From the NCBI RefSeq assembly GCF_010731695.1, contig NZ_AP022586.1, positions 5,394,001 to 5,458,000 on the forward strand: DNA of 64,000 bases. The letters run 5' to 3'. A model generated the notes under the pieces. That model made no database searches, had not been told where the DNA came from, and saw only the letters and a list, made by a program, of their open reading frames with translations. The stretch's first letter is position 1; each line of letters starts with the position of its first letter. Of the stretch, positions 16,244 to 25,273 are shown piece by piece. Source of the stretch: Mycolicibacterium litorale. Lineage in GTDB: Bacteria; Actinomycetota; Actinomycetes; Mycobacteriales; Mycobacteriaceae. Position numbers and translations under genes: made by a program.

Positions 16244-17161
16244 ATGAGTGAGCTCAGGTACGACGGCCGCGTCGCCGTCGTCACCGGCGGCGGGCGCGGC
16301 CTCGGCCGGGCGTACGCGCTGCTGCTCGCCTCACGCGGGGCGAAGGTGGTCGTGAACGATCTGGGCGGCAGTCTGACCGGCGACGGCCGCGACGCCGGCC
16401 CGGCGCAGGACGTCGTGTCCGAGATCGTCGCCGCGGGCGGTGCGGCGGTGGCGAGCACCGACTCGGTGGCCACCGCGGCCGGCGGCGCGGCGATCGTCGA
16501 CACCGCGCTCGACGCCTTCGGGCGCCTCGACATCCTCGTCCACAATGCGGGCAACGTGCGGCGCGGCGCGCTGCGGGAGATCAGCTACGAGGACTTCGAC
16601 GCGGTCCTCGACGTCCACCTGCGGGGCGCCTTCCACGTGGTGCGGCCGGCGTTTCCGGTGATGTGCGACGCCGGTTACGGCCGGATCGTGCTGACCTCGT
16701 CGATCGGTGGCCTCTACGGCAACCACGGCGTGGTCAACTACGCGGTCGCCAAGGCCGGGGTGATCGGGCTGTCGAATGTCGCCGCCCTCGAAGGAGCCGA
16801 GCACGGGGTGACGAGCAACGTCATCGTGCCCGCCGCGGTCACCCGGATGGCCGAGGGCATCGACACGTCGGCGTATCCGCCGATGGATCCGGAGCTGGTG
16901 GCGCCGACCGTCGGCTGGCTGGCCCACGAAACCTGTTCGGTGACAGGAGAGATGTTCATCGCGCTGGCCGGGCGGGTGGCGACGGCGGTGATCGCCGAGT
17001 CGCCGGGTGTGCACCGGCCGTCGTGGACCGTCGAGGACGTGGCCCACAACCTCGACGCCATCCGCGACCGATCGCAGCCCGTCGTCTTCCCGGTGGTGCC
17101 CGACGGACACAACGACCACATCCGTTACAGCTTCGCGATGACGGCGGTGAGCAGTGGTTAG
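16244..17161 (+). CDS. SDR, MFE-2-like (3R)-hydroxyacyl-CoA dehydrogenase type
   Basis: 305 residues. TGGGRGLGRAYALLLASRGAKVVVNDLG-type start (cofactor loop TGGGRGLG at about 13-20 followed by NDLGG) and YAVAKAG active site. The NDLGG motif and the extra 50-residue C-terminal part resemble the dehydrogenase unit of peroxisomal multifunctional enzyme 2, which acts on hydroxyacyl-CoA. It directly follows hairpin element B and its stop overlaps the GTG start of the CoA-transferase by 8 bp. Role by context: beta-oxidation-like dehydrogenation of the ring-opened intermediate. Confidence 0.9.
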   Translation: MSELRYDGRVAVVTGGGRGLGRAYALLLASRGAKVVVNDLGGSLTGDGRDAGPAQDVVSEIVAAGGAAVASTDSVATAAGGAAIVDTALDAFGRLDILVHNAGNVRRGALREISYEDFDAVLDVHLRGAFHVVRPAFPVMCDAGYGRIVLTSSIGGLYGNHGVVNYAVAKAGVIGLSNVAALEGAEHGVTSNVIVPAAVTRMAEGIDTSAYPPMDPELVAPTVGWLAHETCSVTGEMFIALAGRVATAVIAESPGVHRPSWTVEDVAHNLDAIRDRSQPVVFPVVPDGHNDHIRYSFAMTAVSSG

Positions 17162-18371
17162 CGGCCCGCTGGCAGGCGTCCGCGTCGTCGATCTGACCGC
17201 CATGGTCATGGGTCCCTACTGCACTCAGATCATGGCCGACATGGGAGCGGACGTCGTCAAGGTCGAGCCACCCGAAGGCGACAACACCCGGTTCATCTCG
17301 GTCGGACCCGCGCCGGGGATGAGCGGGGTGTTCGTCAACGTCAACCGCGGCAAGCGCAGCGTCGTGCTCGACCTGCGGACCGACGACGGCAAGGCGGCGC
17401 TGCGGGCACTGATCGCCGGCGCCGACGTCTTCATCCACTCGATGCGCGCCAAGGCGATCGCCAAACTCGGCTTCGCCTACGCCGATGTCGCGGCGCTGAA
17501 CCCGAACATCGTCTACACCAACTGCTACGGCTACGGGCACCGCGGTCCCGACCGCGATCTGCCCGCCTACGACGACACGATCCAGGCCGAATGCGGCATC
17601 CCCGCAGTGCAGGAACAGCTGACCGGCGAGGCGAACTACGTCGGAACCATCATGGCCGACAAGGTCGCCGGGCTCACCGCGCTGTACGCCACGATGATGG
17701 CGCTGTTCCACCGGGAGCGCACCGGTGAGGGCCAGGAGGTCGAGGTCGCGATGTTCGAGACGCTGGCCGCCTTCATGCTGGTCGAACATGCCAACGGCGC
17801 CATGTTCGACCCCCCGCTCGGGCCCGCGGTGTATCCGCGGACCGTGGCGCCCAACCGCAGGCCGTACGAGACCAAGGACGGCTACATCGCGGTGCTGATC
17901 TACAACGACAAGCACTGGAACGCGTTCGTCAACGCCGTCTCACCGGTGTGGAATGACGAGTTGTACGCCACGCTCGAGCGGCGGGCGAAACAGATCGACA
18001 CCGTCTACGGCCTCGTCGCCGAGACGCTCAAGGAGCGCACCACCGACGAGTGGCTGGCGTTGTTCCGGGAACTCGAGATCCCGGCCGCACCGATCCAGTC
18101 ACCCGACGCGCTGTTCGACCATCCGCACCTCAACGCGGTCGGGATGTTCGAAACCGTCGACTCCCCGCACGGCCCGGTGCGGTTCCCCGGTGTCCCCACC
18201 TGGTTCTCGAGCACCCCGGGACACGTCCACGGGCCAGCCCCGGAACTGGGCGCGGATACCGCGGCGGTGCTCAACGAACTCGGCCTGCCCCGCGCCGAGC
18301 CTACGGTTGATGACGGAAATCCGGCCGAACTGGTCAACAACCGTAGTGTCGGCGCCCAGGGGGCCGGATGA
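17154..18371 (+). CDS. Family III (CaiB/BaiF) CoA-transferase
   Basis: 405 residues, GTG start overlapping the SDR stop. Family pattern: GPLAGVRVVDLT (3-14), GPYCTQIMADMGADVVKVEPPEGD (about 21-44, by its ADMGADV-KVE core), NRGKRSVVLDLRT, a mid-protein GQEVEVAMFETL and a C-terminal LGADTAAVLNELGL. It moves CoA between acids, avoiding ATP cost. The family normally ends shortly after LNELGL; here about 25 more residues are encoded by palindromic element C (18292-18355), so the tail was probably added by the repeat. The stop overlaps the next ATG. Confidence 0.92.
   Translation: MVSGPLAGVRVVDLTAMVMGPYCTQIMADMGADVVKVEPPEGDNTRFISVGPAPGMSGVFVNVNRGKRSVVLDLRTDDGKAALRALIAGADVFIHSMRAKAIAKLGFAYADVAALNPNIVYTNCYGYGHRGPDRDLPAYDDTIQAECGIPAVQEQLTGEANYVGTIMADKVAGLTALYATMMALFHRERTGEGQEVEVAMFETLAAFMLVEHANGAMFDPPLGPAVYPRTVAPNRRPYETKDGYIAVLIYNDKHWNAFVNAVSPVWNDELYATLERRAKQIDTVYGLVAETLKERTTDEWLALFRELEIPAAPIQSPDALFDHPHLNAVGMFETVDSPHGPVRFPGVPTWFSSTPGHVHGPAPELGADTAAVLNELGLPRAEPTVDDGNPAELVNNRSVGAQGAG
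18292..18355. repeat. Hairpin element C inside the 3' end of the CoA-transferase gene
   Basis: Outer GCGCCGA / TCGGCGC and inner CTACGGTTGATGAC / GTCAACAACCGTAG arms pair with a two-base mismatch between them and one inner mismatch; the loop is 18 nt. Same outer CGCCGAGC and ACGGTTG core as element B, and same inner arm as element D at 26716. The element is read in frame as the C-terminal tail of the CoA-transferase. Confidence 0.78.
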
Positions 18372-19540
18372 GCCTCGACTTCGACATGGGCCCCGCCGCC
18401 GCACAGCTGCGCACCGACCTGCGGGCGCTGGTCAAAGAGCATGTCCCCGAACACTTCCTCGGCGCGTTCACCGACGACCCGGCCGATCTCGAGACCGCGC
18501 AACGGTTCTGCCGCCTGCTCGCGGAGCGCGAGTTGCTGTGCCTGGCGTGGCCGGCGGAGTTCGGCGGCGGGGGAGCGTCGATCTGGGAGCAGACCGTCGT
18601 CCGCGAAGAGATGTGGGCACACCACGAACCGCGCGGCGCCCAGTACATGGGCGTCAACTGGGTCGGGCCGATCATCATGCGCCACGGCACCGAAGATCAG
18701 CAGCGCAGGCATCTGCCGCCGATCGCGCGCGGTGAGGTGATCTGGTGCCAGGGGTTCTCCGAACCCGAGGCGGGGTCGGACCTGGCGTCGCTGCGCACCA
18801 CGGCGCGACGCGACGACGACGGTTGGCTGGTCAACGGGCAGAAGATCTGGACGTCCTACGCGACGATGGCGCAGTGGTGCTTCCTGCTGGCCCGCACGTC
18901 GAAGGTGGGATCGGAGGCAGCCCCGAAGAAACAGAACGGCCTGACGATCTTCCTGGTGCGGATGGACGATCCGGCGATCCAGGTCCGGCCGATCCGCACC
19001 ATGCTGGGCCCGCATCACCTCAACGAGGTGTTCTTCGACGATCTGCGGGTCACCGACGCCGACGTGCTCGGCACCGTCGACAACGGCTGGTCGATCGTGG
19101 GCGATGTGATGGCGTTCGAACGGGTGGGCATCGCCCGCTACGCGCGGTGCGAACGTCTTCTCGCCGCTGCGCCAACGGTTCTCGCGGACCGGTGGGACGA
19201 CCTGCCCGAGGAGTTGCGCGGCCGATGGGTGCGCATGCTCGCGCACTGCCGCCGGGCTCGCCTGATGGCCTACCGGGTGGTGTCGCTGCAGCACAGCGGT
19301 CGCATCCAGCCCGGGGACGCCGCCGCATACCGCATCGCGGTCACCAGACTGGACCAGGACAGCGCGGAGGTGCTGATGGACATCGCCGCCGAGGTGTCCC
19401 ACGACGCCCCCCGATCGGCGTGGTTTCTCGGCGAGGTCGAGGACCACTGGCGGTACTCGCAGGCCGCGACCGTGTCGTCGGGCAGCATCGAGATGCAGCG
19501 CATCCTGCTCTCGCGAGCCCTGCTGGCGGCGGCCCGATGA
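18368..19540 (+). CDS. Acyl-CoA dehydrogenase, large subunit of pair 1
   Basis: 390 residues. Typical segments: PAEFGGGGAS (about 58-67), GFSEPEAGSDLASLRTTARR (about 130-149, FAD/substrate loop core EPEAGSDL), VNGQKIWTS and a C-terminal SSGSIEMQRILLSR. In classical enzymes the catalytic Glu sits just before the G of the last motif; here that place is Ser, so the base must come from elsewhere, as in mycobacterial FadE heteromers. The gene is followed by a 4-bp overlap with a shorter ACAD, which suggests an alpha2beta2 enzyme. Confidence 0.9.
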   Translation: MSLDFDMGPAAAQLRTDLRALVKEHVPEHFLGAFTDDPADLETAQRFCRLLAERELLCLAWPAEFGGGGASIWEQTVVREEMWAHHEPRGAQYMGVNWVGPIIMRHGTEDQQRRHLPPIARGEVIWCQGFSEPEAGSDLASLRTTARRDDDGWLVNGQKIWTSYATMAQWCFLLARTSKVGSEAAPKKQNGLTIFLVRMDDPAIQVRPIRTMLGPHHLNEVFFDDLRVTDADVLGTVDNGWSIVGDVMAFERVGIARYARCERLLAAAPTVLADRWDDLPEELRGRWVRMLAHCRRARLMAYRVVSLQHSGRIQPGDAAAYRIAVTRLDQDSAEVLMDIAAEVSHDAPRSAWFLGEVEDHWRYSQAATVSSGSIEMQRILLSRALLAAAR

Positions 19541-20454
19541 TCCTCGATCTCGGCGACGACGCCGCAGAGTACGGGCGCCAGGCCCTGCGGGCGTTCGATG
19601 CCGCCGGCGGTGACCTGCTCGTGCAGCACGCGGAAGCCAAACCGGCGGAACGCGAATCGCTCGTCGGCCCGGTGCTGGCCGAACTCGGCGCCTGGGACCT
19701 CGACGTCCGCGCCGACGCCGAACAATTGGAGGCGGCCGCGGCGTTGTGCCGCAGCGCCGGCCACTGGGCGCTGCCGTACCCGGTCGCCGAACGGCTCGCC
19801 CGACCCGACGACCTCGACGCGGACGGGTTGCTCGTCGTCGCGGGCAGCCGCCCGGCCGGAACGCTGGCAGGCCTCGAATCCCGTTGGGCGGCAGTGGCAC
19901 TGAACGGGCACCGCAGTATGGTGACGGGGCAGGGTCCAGGCGGTCCGGCGTTCGTCACCGATGTGGAACTAGCCGCGGTCGACGACGCCGGGACGGAAGA
20001 CGTCGCGCTCGGGCTCACGCTGCCGTGCTGGACGCTGCTCGGTATGCTCGACCGGGCGATCGAGCTCACCACGGCACACGTCACGCTGCGCAAACAGTTC
20101 GGCCAGACGCTGTCGTCGTTCCAGGGCGTGCAGTTCCAGCTGACCGACGCGGAGGTCGAACGCAGCGGGGTCGACATCCTGGCGAAGTACGCGCTGTGGA
20201 GCATCGCCACCGGCCGCCCCGAAGCGCTCGACGATGCGCTGGCCCTCCGGATGGCGGTGATCGAGGCCGCCGACGTCGTGTTCCGCGTATGCCACCAGCT
20301 GCACGGCGCGGTCGGCTTCTGTGACGAGACGACACTGTCCTGGCTGTCACGCCACAGCCAACCGCTGCGCCGCCTGCCGCTCGGCCTGTCGGCCACCCGC
20401 GCGCAGCTCACGCGCAGCGCCGGCCCGCGGGGGCTGACGGGGCTGTACGCATGA
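19537..20454 (+). CDS. Acyl-CoA dehydrogenase-like small subunit of pair 1
   Basis: 305 residues, shorter than a free-standing ACAD (about 380). The C-terminal helical domain is recognisable: TLRKQFGQTLSSFQGVQFQLTD-type helix (core RKQFGQTLSSFQ, about 186-197) and CHQLHGAVGFCDETTLSWLSR. The N-terminal half is poorly conserved. A Glu in FCDETTL is a candidate catalytic base at the position used by small FadE subunits. Such short ACADs normally work only with the adjacent larger subunit. Starts in an ATGA overlap. Confidence 0.85.
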   Translation: MILDLGDDAAEYGRQALRAFDAAGGDLLVQHAEAKPAERESLVGPVLAELGAWDLDVRADAEQLEAAAALCRSAGHWALPYPVAERLARPDDLDADGLLVVAGSRPAGTLAGLESRWAAVALNGHRSMVTGQGPGGPAFVTDVELAAVDDAGTEDVALGLTLPCWTLLGMLDRAIELTTAHVTLRKQFGQTLSSFQGVQFQLTDAEVERSGVDILAKYALWSIATGRPEALDDALALRMAVIEAADVVFRVCHQLHGAVGFCDETTLSWLSRHSQPLRRLPLGLSATRAQLTRSAGPRGLTGLYA

Positions 20455-21386
20455 GGGTCCTCGTCATCGGTACCGGTTTCGGCAAGCACGCCGCCGCCCC
20501 GGCGTACGAGAGCGCCGGATTCGAGGTGGAGGTCGTCAGCCCCCGCGACGATGCCGCGATCCGGCGAGGCCTCGCATCGGGTATCGACCTGGTGTCGGTG
20601 CATTCGCCGCCCTTCCTGCACCTCGACCACGTCGCCGCCGCGCTCGACGCCGGGCATGCGGTGTTGTGCGACAAGCCGTTCGGCCGCACGGCCGACGAGG
20701 CCGAAGAGATGGTCGAACGCGCCCGCAACGCCGGTGTCCTGCACTTCCTCAACTTCGAGTTCCGGTGCCGTGAATCATGGGCGCGAGTCAAGGAACTCGC
20801 CGAAGCCGGGGCCATCGGCACCCTCACCCACCTGAGCTGGAATTGGTTCGGCAGCGGGCTGCGCGGGCGCCGGTTCGGGTGGATCAACGACGCGGATCTC
20901 GGTGGCGGCTGGATCGGCGCCTACGGCTCGCATCTGATCGACTACACCCGCTGGCTGTTGGGCGGCGAGATCGTCGACTGCGGTGGCGTCACCCGCATCG
21001 ACGAGCCGATCCATCCGGACGCCGACGGGGTGCTCAAGCAGGCCACCGCCGAAGACGCCTACGCCGCCTGGTTTCTGCTGGACAACGGCGCCACCGCGGC
21101 GCACGACACCGGATTCGCGACCGCGACGCCCACGACTCCGCGCGCGGTGCTGCTGGGCACCGACGGCTCGATCGAGCTGACCGCCGACACCAGGCTGGTG
21201 CTGCGCACCGCCGACGGTGATCCGCAGACCGTCGAATTCGACCGCCCCGGACGGCCCGACCCCGCGTTGACGACCTTCTTCACCCAGATCGCCGAGGCGC
21301 TGCGGACCGGCGCGCAGATCTCGCCGTCGTTCGACGACGGACTCGCCGTGGCGCGGGTGATGGAGCGACTGCGAGTGTCGACATGA
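20451..21386 (+). CDS. Gfo/Idh/MocA-family NAD(P)-dependent oxidoreductase
   Basis: 311 residues. Rossmann start VLVIGTGFGKHAAAPAYE (3-20), VHSPPFLHLDHVAAALDAGHAVLCDKPFG with the family's (E/D)KP motif at about 80, and WINDADLGGGWIGAYGSHLIDYTRWLLGG with the conserved (G/D)xxxH in the C-terminal domain (about 150-170). Members mostly act on sugars, inositols or cyclic alcohols, and some on biliverdin. It lies between two ACAD pairs with 4-bp overlaps on both sides, so it belongs to the pathway rather than being a passenger. A cyclic polyol- or enol-type intermediate is possible. Confidence 0.88.
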   Translation: MRVLVIGTGFGKHAAAPAYESAGFEVEVVSPRDDAAIRRGLASGIDLVSVHSPPFLHLDHVAAALDAGHAVLCDKPFGRTADEAEEMVERARNAGVLHFLNFEFRCRESWARVKELAEAGAIGTLTHLSWNWFGSGLRGRRFGWINDADLGGGWIGAYGSHLIDYTRWLLGGEIVDCGGVTRIDEPIHPDADGVLKQATAEDAYAAWFLLDNGATAAHDTGFATATPTTPRAVLLGTDGSIELTADTRLVLRTADGDPQTVEFDRPGRPDPALTTFFTQIAEALRTGAQISPSFDDGLAVARVMERLRVST

Positions 21387-22534
21387 GCGTCAAGGACTTT
21401 CGAAGCGAGGTGCGCGCCTGGTGCGCCGAGCACATCCCGGCCGACTGGCGACAGCGGCAGACCGGGGTGACCGACGAGGAGTTCGTCCGCTTCCAGAAGG
21501 CGTGGTTCGCCGAACTGCACAGCGCCGGCTACGCGGTCCCGCACTGGCCGGCCGAATGGGGTGGCGGGCTCTCGGTGGCCGAGCAGATCGTGCTGTACCA
21601 GGAGTTGGCGGCCCACGACGCGCCCCGGCTGGTGCTGGCGTTCGTCGGCATCCACCACGCCGCGTCGACGCTTTTGGTCGCGGGCACCGAAGACCAACGA
21701 CGCAGACACCTGCCCGCGATCCTGGACGGCGAGATCTGGGTGCAGGGATTCTCCGAACCCGAGGCGGGCTCCGATCTCGCGAGCCTGCGCACCACCGCCC
21801 GCCGCGACGGTGACACGTTCATCGTCAACGGCCAGAAGCTCTGGGCCAGCGGCGGTATGCACGCCGACTGGTGCCTGCTGCTGGCCCGCACGGACCCCGC
21901 GGCCCCCAAACGCAGAGGCATCTCCTACTTCCTGCTCGACATGACCACACCGGGTGTCGAGGTGCGGCCGATCCGCAACGCCGTCGGCGACTCCCACTTC
22001 TGCGAGATCTTCCTCAGCGACGTCGTGGTGCCTGCCGCCAACCTGGTCGGCGCCGAGAACACCGGCTGGCAGGTCGCGCAGGCCACCCTGGGCGCCGAAC
22101 GCGGCATGACGATGCTGGAGTTGGCCGAACGCCTCGCCAACGCGGGCTTCCGCCGACTGGTGCAGCACAGTCCGGTCGACGATCCGATCGTCGCCGATCG
22201 GTTGGCGCAGTTCGAATGTGAGATCACCGGGCTGCGCGGACTGTGCCGCAAGGTCGTCGAGAACACCGATCCCGGGCCCGCCGACGCCTCGATCGTCAAG
22301 CTCTACTACAGCGAGCTGTTGCAGCGGCTCACCGACTTCGCCGCCGAGACCGTTGGCCTCGTCACGCACACAGAGCTGTCGAAGCCGATGTCGAGCGGAT
22401 GGGAGTCCGGGTCCTGGTTGCTGGACTTCATCGGCTCCTGGGAATGGACGATCCCGGGCGGGTCCAGTGAGATCCAGCGCACCATCATCGGCGAACGCGG
22501 CCTCGGCCTGCCTCGGGAACCGAGCGCGGTGTGA
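21383..22534 (+). CDS. Acyl-CoA dehydrogenase, large subunit of pair 2
   Basis: 383 residues. Motifs: PAEWGGGLSVAEQIVLYQEL (about 54-73), QGFSEPEAGSDLASLRTTARR (same loop as pair 1), VNGQKLWASGG and PGGSSEIQRTIIGERGLGLP at the C-terminus. As in pair 1, the residue before the G of the last motif is not Glu (it is Gly), so the base is likely in the partner. It is closely related to the pair 1 large subunit, pointing to duplication. ATGA and GTGA overlaps connect it to its neighbours. Confidence 0.9.
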   Translation: MSVKDFRSEVRAWCAEHIPADWRQRQTGVTDEEFVRFQKAWFAELHSAGYAVPHWPAEWGGGLSVAEQIVLYQELAAHDAPRLVLAFVGIHHAASTLLVAGTEDQRRRHLPAILDGEIWVQGFSEPEAGSDLASLRTTARRDGDTFIVNGQKLWASGGMHADWCLLLARTDPAAPKRRGISYFLLDMTTPGVEVRPIRNAVGDSHFCEIFLSDVVVPAANLVGAENTGWQVAQATLGAERGMTMLELAERLANAGFRRLVQHSPVDDPIVADRLAQFECEITGLRGLCRKVVENTDPGPADASIVKLYYSELLQRLTDFAAETVGLVTHTELSKPMSSGWESGSWLLDFIGSWEWTIPGGSSEIQRTIIGERGLGLPREPSAV

Positions 22535-23517
22535 TGACCGGCTTCAGGGAATTCCACGACGAACTGCGTTCGGTGGCAGGCGATCTGCTGGCCAAGGACG
22601 GCGCGGTCGACTGGCCGGTGCTCGCCGGCGCCGGCTGGACCGGTCTCGAGGTGCCCGAACACCTCGGCGGCGCCGGGGCGACGTTCGCCGAGACCGCCGT
22701 GATCTGCGCCGAGATCGGCCGAGCCGCCGGTACCACCGACCACCTTGGCAGCGCGGTGCTCGCCGTCGGTGCGTTGAATCTCCTAACGCCCAGTCGGATT
22801 CGTGACGAGCTCCTGGCCGGCACCGCGGCGGGCACCGTCCGCAGCGCGGTCGTCATCGACGGGTTCTCGCACCAGGACGGGCGGGTGCGCGGGCGCGCCG
22901 AGTTCGTGCCCGACGCCGTAGGGGCCGACCGCCTGCTGCTGCTCGCCGGCGACGTCCTCGTCGAGGCGGTCCCCACCGTGACGCCGCAGCCGGTGCTCGA
23001 CGAGACGCGGCGGCTGGCCGTCGTCACCGCCGCCGGCGTCGAGGTCACCAACGTACTGCCGGTCGGCCCCCACGCCGCCCGGACGCTGCGGGACCGCGCC
23101 GCGGTCGCGATCGCCTGCGACAGCCTCGGACTCGCCGAGGCGATGCTGTCGGCGACCGTCGAGTACGCCAAGGTGCGCCACCAGTTCGGCAGGCCCATCG
23201 GATCGTTCCAGGCCGTCAAACACGCCTGCGCCGACATGCTGGTGCAGATCGAGGTGTGCCGCCAACTCGTCGAGGCGGCGGTCGACGCCGTCGCCACCGA
23301 CTCCGGTGACGTGACAACCGCTGCCGCCATGGCCAAATCGCACGTGTGCAGCGCCGCGGTCGGCATCGCCGGCAAGGCCATGCAGCTGCACGGCGGTATC
23401 GGATACACCTGGGAGAGCGGCATCCACGTGTATCTCAAACGGGCCGCGCTCAACCGCTCCATGTTCGGATCTCCTGCGGCACACCGCAGACAACTCGCTC
23501 GACGCTATGGGAACTAA
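22531..23517 (+). CDS. Acyl-CoA dehydrogenase small subunit of pair 2
   Basis: 328 residues from the GTG at 22531 (an ATG three bases later is equivalent). The C-terminal domain is well preserved: YAKVRHQFGRPIGSFQAVKH (about 211-230) and LHGGIGYTWESGIHVYLKRA (about 288-307), with a Glu in TWES at the place of the catalytic base of small FadE subunits. The N-terminal domain is short and low in conserved motifs. It completes a second putative heterotetramer. The gene ends 13 bp before the TPP enzyme start. Confidence 0.88.
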   Translation: MMTGFREFHDELRSVAGDLLAKDGAVDWPVLAGAGWTGLEVPEHLGGAGATFAETAVICAEIGRAAGTTDHLGSAVLAVGALNLLTPSRIRDELLAGTAAGTVRSAVVIDGFSHQDGRVRGRAEFVPDAVGADRLLLLAGDVLVEAVPTVTPQPVLDETRRLAVVTAAGVEVTNVLPVGPHAARTLRDRAAVAIACDSLGLAEAMLSATVEYAKVRHQFGRPIGSFQAVKHACADMLVQIEVCRQLVEAAVDAVATDSGDVTTAAAMAKSHVCSAAVGIAGKAMQLHGGIGYTWESGIHVYLKRAALNRSMFGSPAAHRRQLARRYGN

Positions 23518-23530
23518 GGAGAGTCTCGCT

Positions 23531-25246
23531 ATGGGTGTCCCCGTCTACAAACGCATCCTCGACCTGTTCGAAGCCGAGGGCGTCAACACGCTGTTCGGCA
23601 TCCCCGACCCGAACTTCGTGCACATGTTCACCGAAGCCGACGCCCGCGGCTGGTCGGTGGTGGCGCCGCACCATGAGCTGAGCGCCGGCTTCATGGCAGA
23701 GGCGGCGTCGCGAATGACCGGCAAGCCGGGGTTGTGCATCGGCACGCTGGGGCCGGGTGTCGCGAACATCGCCGGTGCGATGATGTGCGCGCTGGTGGAG
23801 AACTCGCCGGTGATCTTTCTCGGCGGTCAGCGCGCCCGCATCACCGAGCGGCGGGTGCGCCGCGGACGCATCCAATTCGTCCAACAGGAGGGGCTTTTCG
23901 CGCCATCGGTCAAGTACAGCAGCTCGATCGAGTATGCCGACCAGACCGACGAGATCATCCGCGAGGCGATCCGCCGCTCGATGTCGGGAACCCCGGGACC
24001 CAGCTACATCGAGTTCCCGTCGCACGTCATCCTCGAAGAACTCGACGTGCCGGACCCGTTGCCACCCAATCGCTATCGGCTCGTCAACCAGGGGGCGGGG
24101 GAGCGGGAGGTCGCCGAGGCGGTCGAACTGATCCGCGCGGCGACGAACCCGATCCTGCTGGTGGGTCACGGCGTGCACACCTCACGCACGCAGGAGCAGG
24201 TCAGGGAGCTCGCCGAACTCATGGCCTGCCCGGTGATCCAGACCTCCGGCGGCACCTCCTACATCCCCGGTCTCGAGGACCGCACGTTCCCGTACCTGTT
24301 CTCGCCGGCAGCCAACGAGGCCGTCGAACAGTCCGATCTGTGCGTGGCGCTGGGGACCGAGCTCGGCGAGCCCATGCACTACGGCCGCACCCAGCACTGG
24401 GCGGGTAACGACGCCAACCGCAAATGGGTGTACGTCGAGCAGGATCCCGCCGCGATCGGCGTCAACCGGCAGTTCGACGTGCCGCTGGTCGGCGACCTGC
24501 GCGGGGTGGTGCCGCAGCTGGTCGCGGCGTTGCGCGACACCCCGCGCAGCGCGTCGCCGAACCTGGCCTCCCTGATCGAGGCCGACGCCACCGAGATCGC
24601 GAGGGTGGCCGACGAGGCCCCGGCCGGTCGCACCCCGGTGCACCCCGCCCGGTTCGTCGTCGAGGCGACCAAGGCGTTCAACGAGTACGCCGAGGACGGC
24701 ATCATGGTCCGCGACGGCGGCGCCACCGTGATCTTCCAGTGGACCTATTCACAGGCCAAACCGCGCGACGTGATCTGGAATCAGAACTTCGGCCACCTCG
24801 GCACCGGTCTGCCGTACGCGGTCGGCGCGTCGGTCGCCGAGGGACGCAAGCGGCCGGTGATGCTGCTGACCAGCGATTCGGCGTTCCTGTTCCACATCGC
24901 CGAACTGGAGACCGCCGCCCGCGAAGGGCTGCCGCTGGTGTGCGTGGTCGGTGTCGATCACCAGTGGGGTCTCGAAGTCGGCGTCTACAAGCGGACTTTC
25001 GAGCAGCCGTCACCCCAACCCGGGGTGCACTGGAGCAAAGAGGTCCGGATGGACAAGGTCGCCGAGGGCTTCGGCTGTCACGGCGAGTACGTCGAGAAGG
25101 AGGACGAGATCGGTCCGGCCATCCAGCGCGCCTACGCCAGCGGCAAGACCGCCGTCGTCCACGTCTGCATCGACCCGAAGGCGAACTCCGAGGAGATGCC
25201 GAAGTACGACCGATTCCGCACCTGGTACGCCGAAGGCACCCAGTAG
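23531..25246 (+). CDS. Thiamine diphosphate-dependent enzyme (acetolactate synthase/2-hydroxyacyl-CoA lyase-like)
   Basis: 571 residues; ATG at 23531 chosen because AAGGAGAG lies 7 nt upstream (an ATG 8 codons earlier overlaps the previous gene). Three-domain TPP layout: N-terminal Pyr domain with catalytic Glu in PHHELSAGFM (about 50), central domain with LLVGHGVHTS, and C-terminal PP domain. The normally conserved GDG...N metal motif reads TSDSAFLF...VGVDHQWG, so Gly residues are changed to Ser and Asn to Asp, while the Mg-binding Asp remains. The family includes synthases, lyases and decarboxylases. Followed by an aldehyde dehydrogenase, a carbon-chain cleavage releasing an aldehyde is plausible. 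Confidence 0.85.
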   Translation: MGVPVYKRILDLFEAEGVNTLFGIPDPNFVHMFTEADARGWSVVAPHHELSAGFMAEAASRMTGKPGLCIGTLGPGVANIAGAMMCALVENSPVIFLGGQRARITERRVRRGRIQFVQQEGLFAPSVKYSSSIEYADQTDEIIREAIRRSMSGTPGPSYIEFPSHVILEELDVPDPLPPNRYRLVNQGAGEREVAEAVELIRAATNPILLVGHGVHTSRTQEQVRELAELMACPVIQTSGGTSYIPGLEDRTFPYLFSPAANEAVEQSDLCVALGTELGEPMHYGRTQHWAGNDANRKWVYVEQDPAAIGVNRQFDVPLVGDLRGVVPQLVAALRDTPRSASPNLASLIEADATEIARVADEAPAGRTPVHPARFVVEATKAFNEYAEDGIMVRDGGATVIFQWTYSQAKPRDVIWNQNFGHLGTGLPYAVGASVAEGRKRPVMLLTSDSAFLFHIAELETAAREGLPLVCVVGVDHQWGLEVGVYKRTFEQPSPQPGVHWSKEVRMDKVAEGFGCHGEYVEKEDEIGPAIQRAYASGKTAVVHVCIDPKANSEEMPKYDRFRTWYAEGTQ

Positions 25247-25273
25247 CGGCGCGAACTAAGAGAGAGTGGGCTC

